From: Longimicrobium sp.
Lineage (GTDB): Bacteria > Gemmatimonadota > Gemmatimonadetes > Longimicrobiales > Longimicrobiaceae
Length of the DNA stretch: 64,000 bases
Assembly (NCBI GenBank): GCA_036389135.1
Contig: DASVQP010000028.1
Span: 1 to 64,000 of the forward strand
Reading direction: 5' to 3'
The translations under genes and the position numbers were made by a program. Below the pieces are notes generated by a model. It was not told the DNA's origin, ran no database searches, and was given only the letters and a program-made list of their open reading frames with translations. Positions within the stretch are counted from its first letter, which is position 1, and every line of letters starts with the position of its first letter. Of this stretch, positions 50,775 through 59,792 are shown piece after piece.

Positions 50775-50980
50775 GCGGTACGGACCCACTCGCCAGGCGC
50801 CCAACCGACGTGCGGTTAGCCAGCTTCAGCGAACACATGCGGACCTGCACGCCCGCGAGCGGCGTCAGCGCCGCCGCATCGACCGCGCGCCCCGCGACGG
50901 ACGCCTGGGCCGCGAGGGGGCGGCCCAGGCCAGGAGGAGTGCCGCCGGTAGGCGGCGGAGGGTGGCGAGAGAGATGAGGG
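50775..50980 (-). pseudogene. Broken copy of the carboxypeptidase-regulatory gene
   Basis: On the minus strand, LRRLPAALLLAWAAP (signal) is followed in a shifted frame by ASVAGRAVDAAALTPLAGVQ and VRMCSLK, matching ASVVGRAVDAATLAPLVGVQ and VRMASLK of the intact protein at 47099. There is no ATG, one base is missing at the signal-cleavage region (17 instead of 18 bases between the Trp and Gln codons), and the middle is deleted so that a piece near VWRVGPEG follows directly. It lies just downstream of the intact S9 peptidase. Confidence 0.7.
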
Positions 50981-50998
50981 GGACGGAGGAGAGCGTGG

Positions 50999-53977
50999 TC
51001 AGGGCTGTGTCGTACTCGTCGCGCCCGTGGCGGCAGGCTGAGTGCCGGGCTGCGGCACCTCGGCGGTCGGGAGCACCTGGTCACGCCCCTTGTTCAGGAA
51101 GGGGACGCCCTGGCGCATCCAGTCCGGCTGCGGGCGGCCCTTGAGGTGGTGATCGAAGAACTGCATCATCCGGATCGCGAGGTCCACCTGGTTGGCGCGC
51201 TTGGTGGGGTTGTGCTCGTCGCCGTTGTAGTTGATCAGGTACACCTCCTTCCCCAGCCGCCGCAGGGCGACGAACATCTCGATCCCCTGGTACCAGGGCA
51301 CCGCGCCGTCGTTGTCGTTGTGCATGATCATCAGCGGCGTCTGGATGCGGTCCGCGGCAAAGAGCGGGGAGTTCTCGATGTACAGATCCCGGTTCTGCCA
51401 CGGCGTGGCGCCGATGCGGCTCTGCCCGCGCTCGTACTGGAAGGCGCGCGCCAGGCCGCTCTGCCAGCGGATGCCGCCGTACGCGCTCGTCATGTTGGCC
51501 ACCGGCGCCCCCGCCATCGCCGCGCGGAACATGGGGGTGCGGGTGATCATGTACGCCACCTGGTAGCCGCCCCACGACTGCCCCTGGATCGCCACCTTGG
51601 CCGAATCCACGAAGCCGCGCCCGATGAGCGAGCGCACGCCGGGGACGATGGAGCGCATGGCGCTCTGGCCCGGGTAGCCGGTGGTGTAGTGGATGTCCGG
51701 CATGAACACCAGGTAGTCGTTCGACGCGTACAGCGTGGGCTGGATGGTGTTGCGCGGCACGTCCATCCGGTACTGGTGCAGGTTGTCCGATAGCGACTCG
51801 TAGAAGTAGACCACCATCGGGTACTTCTTCGACGGATCGAACCCTTCCGGCTTGTAGAGGAGCCCCTGGAGGTCGGCGCCGTCCTCGGAGCGCCAGCTCA
51901 CAAGCTCCACGCTGGGCCAGCGGTAGCGCGACTGCTGCGGGTTGGCCTCGCTCATCCGCCGCGCGTCGGCAAAGGTGGCGCCGCTCACCCACACGTCCGG
52001 AAACTCGCGGACGGTCTGCCTGGTCCACAGGTACACGTCGGCTTCACGGGCCTTGCTGGGGGTGCCGAGCTGCCGGTCCTCCATCACCAGCCGCACGGGC
52101 GCGGCGTTAGAGCCCAGCCGGTCGCGGAAGTAGCCGCTGGCCTTGGTGTCATCGTTGAAGACGCGCAGCAGCAGCGGCTGGCGCGGGTCGATGGAGCGCT
52201 CCTCGGGGTCCAGGTCCACCCAGCGGAAGACCATCTTGCCGCGGCGCCCTGCGGAGTCCGTCACCACGCGGGCGGGGCGGCGGCCGGCGGGGTCCAGCTC
52301 CCACACGTCGTAGCGGTCGTAGACGAGCACCGAGCGGTCGCCCTGCGTCCACCCGGCGACGCCCCAGGGCGCGGGATCGGAGGGGGTGTCCCACGTTTCC
52401 TGGTCGAAGCGCACGCCCAGCCGCCCCGTGAGGTCCGCGGTGCGCCCGGTGGCGACGTCGAAGGAGTGCCAGCGGCGGTCGCGGTCGAAGAAGAGGACGA
52501 AGCGGCCGCCGGGGGAGAGCTGCGGGTCGAAGGGGATGCGCGTGGCCACGGGGCGGCGCACGCCGGTGCGGGTGTCGGTGGCGTACACGTCCGCGCCGCC
52601 CTCGCCCCACATCGCCTGCACGCCATAGCGCATCTCATCGCTCGCGATGGCGACGCGCCCGTCGTCGGAGAGCTGCACGCCGCGCAGGGTGTCGCTGCCG
52701 ATGACGACCGGCCGCTCGCCGGGGCGGACGATGGCCGTCCACGCGCTGTCGCGGTCGCGCGCGGCTTCCACGCGCTGCTGCGGCTGGAGGCGCGGATCGC
52801 GGTAGTTCCACAGGTCGAAGACGGCCTTGTCCGCCAGCGAGTCGGCCGGGATGGAGTCGGGGGTTACGGGGATGACGCCGAACACCACCGCCCCTCCATC
52901 CTCGGTGAAGCGGATGCGGCCCCGGTCGGCCACCATGCGCCCGGTGCCCACCTGGTCCGCGTCCACCACGCGGCGCACGCGCGGCTCGCCTCCGCCGAGG
53001 GTGGCGTGGTAGAGGGCGGAGAGCGGCTTGTCGCGGTCGCGCGAGTCGCGGTCGGTGGTGAAGGCCGCCTGGCGCCCGTCGTCGCTGAAGGTGAGGCCGC
53101 GGTAGCCGCCCGCGCCGGCCAGCAGCGTGTGCGTGCGCCCCTCCGCCAGCGCGCGCACGTAGGCGCCGTCACGCTCGCCCGCGCGCGCGGAGACGGTGTA
53201 GCCCAGCCAGCGCCCGCCGCGGTCGAAAGCGAACGCCATCACCTCCTCGATGCGCGTCTCGTTTCCCGTCTGCAGGTCGCGCACGACGAGGGTGGAGCCA
53301 TAATCCTTTTTCCTGGCGCCGCGCGCGGTGTCCGTGCTCACGGGGCGCGGGGTGCCGCCGGGCGTCGCCGCCGCCGCCGGCGCCTGCCCTGGAGCCGCCG
53401 CCGCGACTGCCGCCGCCGTGTCGCGGGCAGTGCGGGCCGCGGTGCTGTCCGTCTCCAGCAGGTACGCCAGCCAGCGCCCGTTCTCCTCCGCCATGCGGAA
53501 CGACCGCACGCGCGGCACCACGGTCACGCGCCCGTCTGCGAGGCTCATGATCCCCAGCGACGACCGGGGCATGTCCGCGGGCTTGCGTCGCTCGCGGCGG
53601 GCGCGGTCCCACTCGGCGCGCGGGGCTTCGATCGAGAAGACGGCGAAGCGCCCGTCGGCCGAGAACTGCGCGCGGGAGGGCTGGTAGCCGGCGTCTGGGC
53701 CGGTGGCGCCGGCGCGGGTCTGCGGGCGACCCACGTAGCCGCGCGTGTGGCGATGCTCGGCCCCGCCGGCGGTGGAGCGCACCACCACCTCGCCGTCGCC
53801 CACCTGCGGCACCAGGGTGTACACCGCCCAGCGCCCATCGCGCGAAAGGGTGGCGCCGTGCACCGACCGCCACTGGTCGAAGTCGGCCACCGTGATCGCG
53901 CGGCGGCCCTCCTGGGCCACGGCGGGAACGGCGCCCAGCCAGAGCGCGGTCAGAAAAAGCGAAGCTCTGCGTTTCAT
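50999..53977 (-). CDS. S9-family prolyl-oligopeptidase-like peptidase
   Basis: A 992-residue secreted peptidase. Signal KRRASLFLTALWLGAVPAVA. Residues about 30-700 form an N-terminal beta-propeller with DPP IV-type repeats; an insertion rich in Ala and Pro lies at about 180-230. The catalytic hydrolase domain is at about 720-960: Ser801 in GQSWGGYQ, Asp in HNDNDGAVPW, His in GDEHNPTKRAN. It cleaves short peptides, often after Pro or acylated residues. The final 25 residues (VPQPGTQPAATGATSTTQP) are low-complexity. I start at MKRRAS; an upstream frame through repeat-rich DNA is spurious. Confidence 0.92.
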   Translation of the reverse strand: MKRRASLFLTALWLGAVPAVAQEGRRAITVADFDQWRSVHGATLSRDGRWAVYTLVPQVGDGEVVVRSTAGGAEHRHTRGYVGRPQTRAGATGPDAGYQPSRAQFSADGRFAVFSIEAPRAEWDRARRERRKPADMPRSSLGIMSLADGRVTVVPRVRSFRMAEENGRWLAYLLETDSTAARTARDTAAAVAAAAPGQAPAAAATPGGTPRPVSTDTARGARKKDYGSTLVVRDLQTGNETRIEEVMAFAFDRGGRWLGYTVSARAGERDGAYVRALAEGRTHTLLAGAGGYRGLTFSDDGRQAAFTTDRDSRDRDKPLSALYHATLGGGEPRVRRVVDADQVGTGRMVADRGRIRFTEDGGAVVFGVIPVTPDSIPADSLADKAVFDLWNYRDPRLQPQQRVEAARDRDSAWTAIVRPGERPVVIGSDTLRGVQLSDDGRVAIASDEMRYGVQAMWGEGGADVYATDTRTGVRRPVATRIPFDPQLSPGGRFVLFFDRDRRWHSFDVATGRTADLTGRLGVRFDQETWDTPSDPAPWGVAGWTQGDRSVLVYDRYDVWELDPAGRRPARVVTDSAGRRGKMVFRWVDLDPEERSIDPRQPLLLRVFNDDTKASGYFRDRLGSNAAPVRLVMEDRQLGTPSKAREADVYLWTRQTVREFPDVWVSGATFADARRMSEANPQQSRYRWPSVELVSWRSEDGADLQGLLYKPEGFDPSKKYPMVVYFYESLSDNLHQYRMDVPRNTIQPTLYASNDYLVFMPDIHYTTGYPGQSAMRSIVPGVRSLIGRGFVDSAKVAIQGQSWGGYQVAYMITRTPMFRAAMAGAPVANMTSAYGGIRWQSGLARAFQYERGQSRIGATPWQNRDLYIENSPLFAADRIQTPLMIMHNDNDGAVPWYQGIEMFVALRRLGKEVYLINYNGDEHNPTKRANQVDLAIRMMQFFDHHLKGRPQPDWMRQGVPFLNKGRDQVLPTAEVPQPGTQPAATGATSTTQP

Positions 53978-54117
53978 ACGTGGGGATGGCTGCGAAAGGG
54001 TGACGCGGGACCCCGGGGCGGGGAACAGGCGTATACGTAGCACCGGCGGCGGGGCGGGGGCAAGCGGGGGGCGGGGGCGTGGGCGCGGGGCGGGGGTTTT
54101 GCAGAGGACCGAACGGA

Positions 54118-54225
54118 AGTGCCAGGTGCTAAGTGCCAAGTGCTAAGTGCTAAGTGCTAAGTGCTAAGTGCTGAACTGCAGCCGAGCGCGAATACCCAGG
54201 ACTTAGCACTTAGCACTCAGGACTA
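54118..54225. repeat. AGTGCYA heptamer array with inverted arm
   Basis: Seven to eight copies of AGTGC(C/T)A on the plus strand (54118-54169) ending AGTGCTGAACTG, then, after about 27 bases, the inverted form ACTTAGCACTTAGCACT (about 54201-54217). Same design as 1-583 but with a very short core and no MITE. It lies in the promoter region of the SixA gene. Confidence 0.9.
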
Positions 54226-54256
54226 CCCGTTCCGATCCGTCCCCCGAGCCGCCACC

Positions 54257-54769
54257 ATGCAACTCCTCATCATCCGCCACGCCATCGCCGAAGACCGCGA
54301 CCATTGGGCCCTTTCCGGACACCCCGACGCCGAGCGCCCGCTGACCGGGGAGGGGAAGCGGAGGATGAAGCGCGGCGCCGCCGGACTGCGGGCGCTGGTC
54401 CCCCGCATCGACGCGCTGGCCACCTCGCCGCTGGTGCGGGCGCACGACACCGCCGTCATCGTCGCGCGGGAGTACGGCGGGATGGCGATGGAGATCGTGA
54501 CCGAGCTGTCACCCGAGCGCGGGGCGGACGACCTCCTCCCCTGGCTGCGCGGGCACGGGCCGGACGCCGTGGTGGCGATCGTGGGGCACGAGCCGGGGCT
54601 CGGCTGCCTGCTGGGGTGGCTGCTGACGGGGCGCCACCAGAGCTTCGTGGAGCTGAAGAAGGGGGCCGCCTGCCTCCTGGAGTTCGACGACCCGCCCGCC
54701 GCGGGGAACGCGACGCTGCTCTGGTCGCTGACGCCGGGGCAGCTCCGCAAGCTGGAGCGGGCACGGTGA
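54257..54769 (+). CDS. sixA: SixA-like phosphohistidine phosphatase
   Basis: A 170-residue histidine phosphatase. RHA (LLIIRHAIAEDR) carries the catalytic histidine, SPLVRAHDTA the Arg, and GHEPGL the second His. SixA enzymes dephosphorylate histidine on phosphotransfer proteins; other members act on small phosphoesters. It overlaps the CHAD-CYTH gene by four bases (GTGA), so the two are translated together. The open frame extends 96 bases upstream, but only into the heptamer array. Confidence 0.9.
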   Translation: MQLLIIRHAIAEDRDHWALSGHPDAERPLTGEGKRRMKRGAAGLRALVPRIDALATSPLVRAHDTAVIVAREYGGMAMEIVTELSPERGADDLLPWLRGHGPDAVVAIVGHEPGLGCLLGWLLTGRHQSFVELKKGAACLLEFDDPPAAGNATLLWSLTPGQLRKLERAR

Positions 54770-56148
54770 CCGAACGCTCCACGCTGCTCGACCTCCCGGC
54801 GGAGATGGCGGTCCGCTGGATCGCGCTGGGCCTGCTGGAGGAGGCGGCCGCCGCCCACGCCCGCCTCGCCGACCCGGCGGAGACGGGGGCGCTCCACGAC
54901 TTCCGCGTGGCGCTGCGCAGGCTGCGGAGCACCCTGCGCGCCTACCGCGACCTGCCGGGCGACGTAGTGCGGGGCAGGGACCGCCGCACCCTGCGCGACC
55001 TGGCCCGCGCCACCGGCGACGCGCGCGACGCGCAGGTGCAGAACGAATGGCTCACCACGCGGCTCAAGAAGGCGCGCGGCGCGGAAAGGGTGGGGCTGCG
55101 CGACGCGCTGGAGCGCTCGCGCCAGCGGGCGGAGGCCGCGGGGGAGCAGCTGCGGAACGCCGCTGCCGCCTTCCCGGCGGAGCACGAGCGGCTTGCGCGC
55201 CGCCTCCGCCGCTTCTGCACCGAGCTCACGCCGGGCGAGTCGCCCAGCGAGACCCCGTTCCGCGCCGAACTCGCCGCGCGGCTCCGCACCGAGGCCGACG
55301 CGCTGGCGCTGGAGCTGGAGGGGGTGCTGGACGAGTCGCGGCAGGACGATGCGCACCGCTCGCGCATCGCCGCCAAGCGCATCCGCTACCTGCTGGAGCC
55401 GGTGCGCGACCTGGTGCCCGGCGCGCGCGAGATGATCAAGGAGCTCAAGGGGCTCCAGGCACTCCTGGGCGAGATGCACGACGCCCACATCCTGCTGTGC
55501 GAGGTGTCGGCGGCCGTGGAGGAGGCGGAGGGCGAGGAGGAGGCGGGGTCGCGCGCCCTGCAGCGCCGGCTCGCGGAGGAGCGGGCGGAGCACTTCTCGG
55601 CGCTGCGCGAGCGCTGGCTGCACGGCGCGGCGGCGGACCTCCCCGGCCGGGTGCGCGCGCTGGCGGACGAGCTGGAGGGCACGGGACCCCCGCGCGAGAT
55701 CGAGCGCAAGTACCTCCTCCGCAAGATGCCCGCGCTGGACGGGCTGGACGCGGAGCTGCGCCAGATAGAGCAGGGGTACCTACCCGGCGACCGGCTGGCG
55801 GAGCGGGTGCGGCGCGTGAAGACGCCCGATGCCACTCAATGGCTCCGCACGGTGAAGCTGGGCGCCGGCGTGTCGCGCATCGAGGTGGAGGAGGAGACCA
55901 CGGAGCGCATCTTCCGCGCGCTCTGGCGGCTCACGAAGGGGCGGCGCGTGCGCAAGCGGCGCTACGCGGTAAAGGATGGGGAGCTGGTGTGGGAGATCGA
56001 CCACTTCCGCGACCGGCGGCTGGTGCTGGCCGAGGTGGAGCTTCCCGCCGAGGACACCCCGGTGGAGGTGCCGGACTGGCTGCGCGCCGTGCTGGTGCGC
56101 GAGGTGACCGGCGACCCGGCGTACGTCAACCTTAATCTGGCCCGGTAG
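54766..56148 (+). CDS. CHAD-CYTH fusion protein
   Basis: A 460-residue protein. Residues about 1-300 are a CHAD domain: two helical halves with conserved His and Arg/Lys (ALHDFRVALRRLRSTLRAYR, RIAAKRIRYLLEPVRDL, HDAHILL) that bind polyphosphate. Residues about 308-455 are a CYTH domain with the ExExK signature REIERKYLL and basic strands (WLRTVKLG, RVRKRRYAV) that in triphosphate-tunnel enzymes hydrolyse or bind inorganic triphosphate. The order is CHAD then CYTH, the reverse of the common YgiF-type order. Starting GTG overlaps the sixA stop. Predicted role: polyphosphate or triphosphate metabolism. Confidence 0.87.
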   Translation: MTERSTLLDLPAEMAVRWIALGLLEEAAAAHARLADPAETGALHDFRVALRRLRSTLRAYRDLPGDVVRGRDRRTLRDLARATGDARDAQVQNEWLTTRLKKARGAERVGLRDALERSRQRAEAAGEQLRNAAAAFPAEHERLARRLRRFCTELTPGESPSETPFRAELAARLRTEADALALELEGVLDESRQDDAHRSRIAAKRIRYLLEPVRDLVPGAREMIKELKGLQALLGEMHDAHILLCEVSAAVEEAEGEEEAGSRALQRRLAEERAEHFSALRERWLHGAAADLPGRVRALADELEGTGPPREIERKYLLRKMPALDGLDAELRQIEQGYLPGDRLAERVRRVKTPDATQWLRTVKLGAGVSRIEVEEETTERIFRALWRLTKGRRVRKRRYAVKDGELVWEIDHFRDRRLVLAEVELPAEDTPVEVPDWLRAVLVREVTGDPAYVNLNLAR

Positions 56149-56186
56149 CGCTCCCGCGCCGCCGGCATTCCCCTGGCGGCAACTCC

Positions 56187-59003
56187 ATGAGGAAGCACTC
56201 CTTTCTCGCAGCGGCCTTCGCCCTCGCCCTCCTGGGCGGGTGCGTCCCCTTCGGCCGCCCGCAGAACCCCTTCGCGCCCAACGCGCGCCTCCCCAGCGAC
56301 ACGCTGGTGAGGACGGGAAAGCTGTCGAACGGCCTCACCTACTACGTGCGCCGCAACGCGGAGCCGCGGGCGCGCGCCGAGCTGCGCCTGGCCGTGGATG
56401 CCGGCTCGGTGCTGGAGACCGAGACGGAGCGCGGCTACGCGCACTTCGTGGAGCACATGGCGTTCAACGGCACGCGCCGCTTCCACGGGCACACCATCAT
56501 CGAGTTCCTGGAGAAGTCCGGGATGCGCTTCGGGCCGGACATCAACGCGTACACCTCGTTCGACGAGACGGTGTACATGATGACCCTTCCCACCGACAGC
56601 GCGCGCTTCCTGGAGACGGGGCTCGACATCCTGGAAGACTGGGCGACGGGGATCGCCTTCGACACGGCGGAGGTGCGGCAGGAGCGCGGGGTGATCGTGG
56701 AGGAGTGGAGGCTTGGGCGCGGGGCGGGGCAGCGGCTGCAGGACCGGCACCTGGGCACCCTCTTCGGCCGCTCGCGCTACGGGCGGCGCCTCCCCATCGG
56801 CACCCCCGAGAGCATCCGCGGGGCGACGGCCACGGGGCTGCGCGCATTCCATCGCAAGTGGTACCGCCCCGAGCTGATGGCCGTGGTGGCCGTCGGCGAC
56901 TTCGACGCGGCGCGGATGGAGTCGATGATCCGCCTCCGCTTCGGCGCGATCCCCCCCAGCGACACGACGCTGCCGCGCCGCCTCACCTACCCCGTGGCCC
57001 CCTCCGCCGGCACGCGCTACTCCGTCGCCACGGACAGGGAAGCGACCTCGTCCACCGTGACGGTGGTGCACACGGCACCCGCGCGCGTGCGGCGGCTGGT
57101 GCGCGAGTACCGCGAGGCCATCGTGGACATGCTGTACAACGGCGTCCTCAACGACCGCCTCAACGAGGCCACCCAGCGGCCGGGCGCTCCCTTTCTGGAC
57201 GTCTCCTCCGTGAGCGGCTCGCTGGTGCGCCCCCTGGACGCCTACTTCCTCACCGCCCGCGCCCCCGAGGGCGGAACGGAGCGGGCGCTGGCGGGGCTGC
57301 TGGCCGAGGCGGAGCGTGCCGCGCGCTTCGGCTTCACCCCCGGCGAGCTGGCGCGCGAGAAGGCCGAGCTCCTGCGCTCGTGGGAGCAGATCCACCTGGA
57401 GCGGGAGAAGACGACCTCCGGGCAGTACGCGGGGCAGTACGTGGGGCACTTCCTGTACGGCGGCCCCCTGCTGGACGTGGACACGGAGTACCGCCTGCAG
57501 CGCGCCCTCATCCCCGGCATCCGTCCCGGCGAGGTGAGCGCGCGGGCCCGCACCTGGCTGGCCCCCACCAACCGCGCCGTGCTGGTGAGTGCCCCCGAGC
57601 GCAGCGGCGTCCTGCGGCCAGACAGCGCGCGCCTGGCCGCCATCGCGGACTCGGTGACGACCTCGCGCCTCACGCCGTACACCGAGGCTCTCTCCAACGC
57701 CCCGCTCCTCCCCAGGGCTCCGGTCGCCGGCCGCGTGGTCAGCGAGCGGATGCACGAGGAGGTGGGGGTGACGGAGTGGACGCTCTCCAACGGCGTGCGC
57801 GTCCTGCTGAAGCCCACCGACTTCCGCGAGGACGAGATCACGCTGGCGGGCCGCAGCCCCGGCGGCACCTCGCTGCTGCCGGACGAGGACTACCTGTACG
57901 GCGCCACGGCATCGGCGGCGGCGCAGGTGGGCGGCGTGGGGAGCTTCACGGTGGTGGACCTGGGGAAGCGCCTCGCGGGGAAGACGGCGAGCGTGGGGAT
58001 GGAGGTGAGCGAGTTCAGCGAGTCGGTCTCCGGCTACGCCGCCCCGCGCGACCTCGAGACGATGCTCCAGCTCGTCTACCTGTACTTCACCGCCCCCCGG
58101 CGCGACTCGGTGGCGTGGGAAGCGTACCGGGAGCGTGCGCGCGAGGCCTTCCGCGACCGCTCCGCGAGCCCGGAGGCGGCCTTCGCGGACACGCTGCGCT
58201 CCGCCCTCACGCAAGGGCACCCGCGCGCGCGCCCGCTCACCGCCGCCGCCGTGGACTCGCTGGAGCTGGACCGCGCCCTCGGCGTGTACCGCGACCGCTT
58301 TGCCGACGCGGGGGACTTCACCTTCTACCTGGTGGGCGCGCTGAACCCGGATTCGATCCGCCCGCTGGTGGAGCGCTACCTGGGCGGCCTCCCCTCCGCC
58401 GGCCGGCGCGAGGCGGCGCTCGACCGGGGGGTACGCACCCCGGAGGGTGTGGTGCGCAAGTCGGTGCGGCGCGGGGTGGAGCCGCAGGCGCGCACGCAGG
58501 TGGTGTTCAGCGGGCCGGCGGAGTGGGAGCGGCGCAACGTGGCCCTCCTGCGCACCCTGGCCGACGCGCTGGAGATCCGCCTGCGCGACCGCCTGCGCGA
58601 GGAGCTGGGGGGGACGTACGGGGTGGGCGTGGCGGCATCGGCCCGGCGCGAGCCGCGCCCGGAGTTCCGCTTCGTGGTGGACTTCAGCGCCGCCCCCGAC
58701 CGGCTGGACGAGCTTTCCAGCGCCCTCTTCGCCGAGCTGGAAGAGGTGAAGCGCAACGGCGTCACCGAGGCGGACCTCGCCAAGGTCCGCGAGCAGCACC
58801 GCCGCGACCGCGAGGTGCAGATGCGCGAGAACGACTTCTGGATGTCGCAGATGGTGCAGTACGACGCCGGCGGCTGGGACCTTGCCGGCATCGCCGCCCC
58901 CCCGCTCTCCCAGACCTTCACCCCCACCGACGTACGCGACGCCGCGCGCAGGTTCCTGGACACGGGGAGGTACGTGCAGGTGTCGCTGTTCCCGGAGCGG
59001 TGA
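56187..59003 (+). CDS. M16-family zinc peptidase lipoprotein
   Basis: A 938-residue exported peptidase. Signal KHSFLAAAFALALLGGC with lipobox LGGC. The inverted zinc motif HFVEH is at residues 86-90, with the third ligand in EVRQERGVIVEEWR. Two M16 halves are visible: the catalytic half at about 40-270 and the inactive half at about 510-940 (VTEWTLSNGVRVLLKPTDFR, EDEITLAGRSPGG), as in the pitrilysin/PqqL clam-shell. It starts 38 bases after the CHAD-CYTH stop, so it may share its transcript. Substrates are unfolded peptides. Confidence 0.93.
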   Translation: MRKHSFLAAAFALALLGGCVPFGRPQNPFAPNARLPSDTLVRTGKLSNGLTYYVRRNAEPRARAELRLAVDAGSVLETETERGYAHFVEHMAFNGTRRFHGHTIIEFLEKSGMRFGPDINAYTSFDETVYMMTLPTDSARFLETGLDILEDWATGIAFDTAEVRQERGVIVEEWRLGRGAGQRLQDRHLGTLFGRSRYGRRLPIGTPESIRGATATGLRAFHRKWYRPELMAVVAVGDFDAARMESMIRLRFGAIPPSDTTLPRRLTYPVAPSAGTRYSVATDREATSSTVTVVHTAPARVRRLVREYREAIVDMLYNGVLNDRLNEATQRPGAPFLDVSSVSGSLVRPLDAYFLTARAPEGGTERALAGLLAEAERAARFGFTPGELAREKAELLRSWEQIHLEREKTTSGQYAGQYVGHFLYGGPLLDVDTEYRLQRALIPGIRPGEVSARARTWLAPTNRAVLVSAPERSGVLRPDSARLAAIADSVTTSRLTPYTEALSNAPLLPRAPVAGRVVSERMHEEVGVTEWTLSNGVRVLLKPTDFREDEITLAGRSPGGTSLLPDEDYLYGATASAAAQVGGVGSFTVVDLGKRLAGKTASVGMEVSEFSESVSGYAAPRDLETMLQLVYLYFTAPRRDSVAWEAYRERAREAFRDRSASPEAAFADTLRSALTQGHPRARPLTAAAVDSLELDRALGVYRDRFADAGDFTFYLVGALNPDSIRPLVERYLGGLPSAGRREAALDRGVRTPEGVVRKSVRRGVEPQARTQVVFSGPAEWERRNVALLRTLADALEIRLRDRLREELGGTYGVGVAASARREPRPEFRFVVDFSAAPDRLDELSSALFAELEEVKRNGVTEADLAKVREQHRRDREVQMRENDFWMSQMVQYDAGGWDLAGIAAPPLSQTFTPTDVRDAARRFLDTGRYVQVSLFPER

Positions 59004-59019
59004 GGCCCTCACCCAGGCC

Positions 59020-59385
59020 CTCACCCCCCCGGCCCCCCTCCCCCAAACTGCGGGGGAGGGGGGAGATCGCGGCCATCTCCCTGCGGCTCCAGCCCCCAGC
59101 AACGCGGATGTTGTAGGGGCGCGATTCATCGCGCCCGCCCTCTGCCCCTGCCCCGACCGCTGGCCCCACGCACAGATCCCGTAGGGGCCGACCTGCGTGT
59201 CTGCCCTCCCTCGCCCCCGCTTCGACCCTCACCCATCCACGCCAAACCGTGTAGGGGCCGCCCCGCGTGGCTGCCCGTGCCATCGCCCGCGCCGCACCAC
59301 GCACCCCGCACCCATGCACGCGTGCGCCCCTCCCCCGCGGTTTGGGGGAGGGGCAGCGAGGTGACGAGCGGGGAGAGGGCCTGCG
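59020..59385 (-). repeat. Module block c-b-a in reverse with C-rich hairpins
   Basis: Reading the minus strand, modules a (59276-59251), b (59206-59181) and c (59136-59113) occur in the same order as in the plus-strand blocks, with spacers of 44 and 44 bases. C-rich hairpin repeats flank it (59020-59066 and 59328-59385). No gene lies between 59004 and 59394. Confidence 0.87.
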
Positions 59386-59394
59386 GCCCGCGCC

Positions 59395-59778
59395 CTACCG
59401 CCCCCGCACCACGTCCACCACGAAGCCCGCAAAGAACCCGATCCCCGCGCCGATGGCGGCGGGGAGCACCGGGTTCAGCCCGAATGCGTCCTCGTCCTCG
59501 TGAGCCAGGCCCCACCCCAGCCCCACCGCGGCACCGGCCAGCGTCCCGATCCCCGCGTACCGGCCGATGCTGTAGCGGCTCCCGCCTCGCGCGACGAGCA
59601 GGGCCGAGTGGCCCGCCGCCACCAGCGCACGGGCGGAATCACCCGGGAGCTCCACGGGCGGCGGAGTGAAGACGGCGGGTGCCCGGCGCGGCGCGGGGGG
59701 CGGGTCCGCGGCCCCGTTCTGGGCGGCGGCGGGGGCGGCGGCGAGCAGCAACGCCAGCAGGCAGAATCGAATGCGCAT
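59395..59778 (-). CDS. Small exported or membrane protein, unknown
   Basis: A 127-residue protein with signal RIRFCLLALLLAAAPAAAQ. The C-terminal half has two glycine-rich hydrophobic stretches (GIGTLAGAAVGLGWGLAHED, LPAAIGAGIGFFAGFVVDVV) typical of glycine-zipper outer-membrane or inner-membrane proteins. The start at MRIRF is 14 bases downstream of the preceding gene, so it belongs to that operon. The C-terminus VVRGR ends beside the repeat block. Confidence 0.75.
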   Translation of the reverse strand: MRIRFCLLALLLAAAPAAAQNGAADPPPAPRRAPAVFTPPPVELPGDSARALVAAGHSALLVARGGSRYSIGRYAGIGTLAGAAVGLGWGLAHEDEDAFGLNPVLPAAIGAGIGFFAGFVVDVVRGR

Positions 59779-59792
59779 GAGGCGAGCTCCGG

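Noticed and set aside
55962-59129. Long minus-strand open frame of about 1055 codons opposite the M16 peptidase
   Set aside because: Shadow of a clear zinc peptidase gene; the translation lacks any protein-like pattern.
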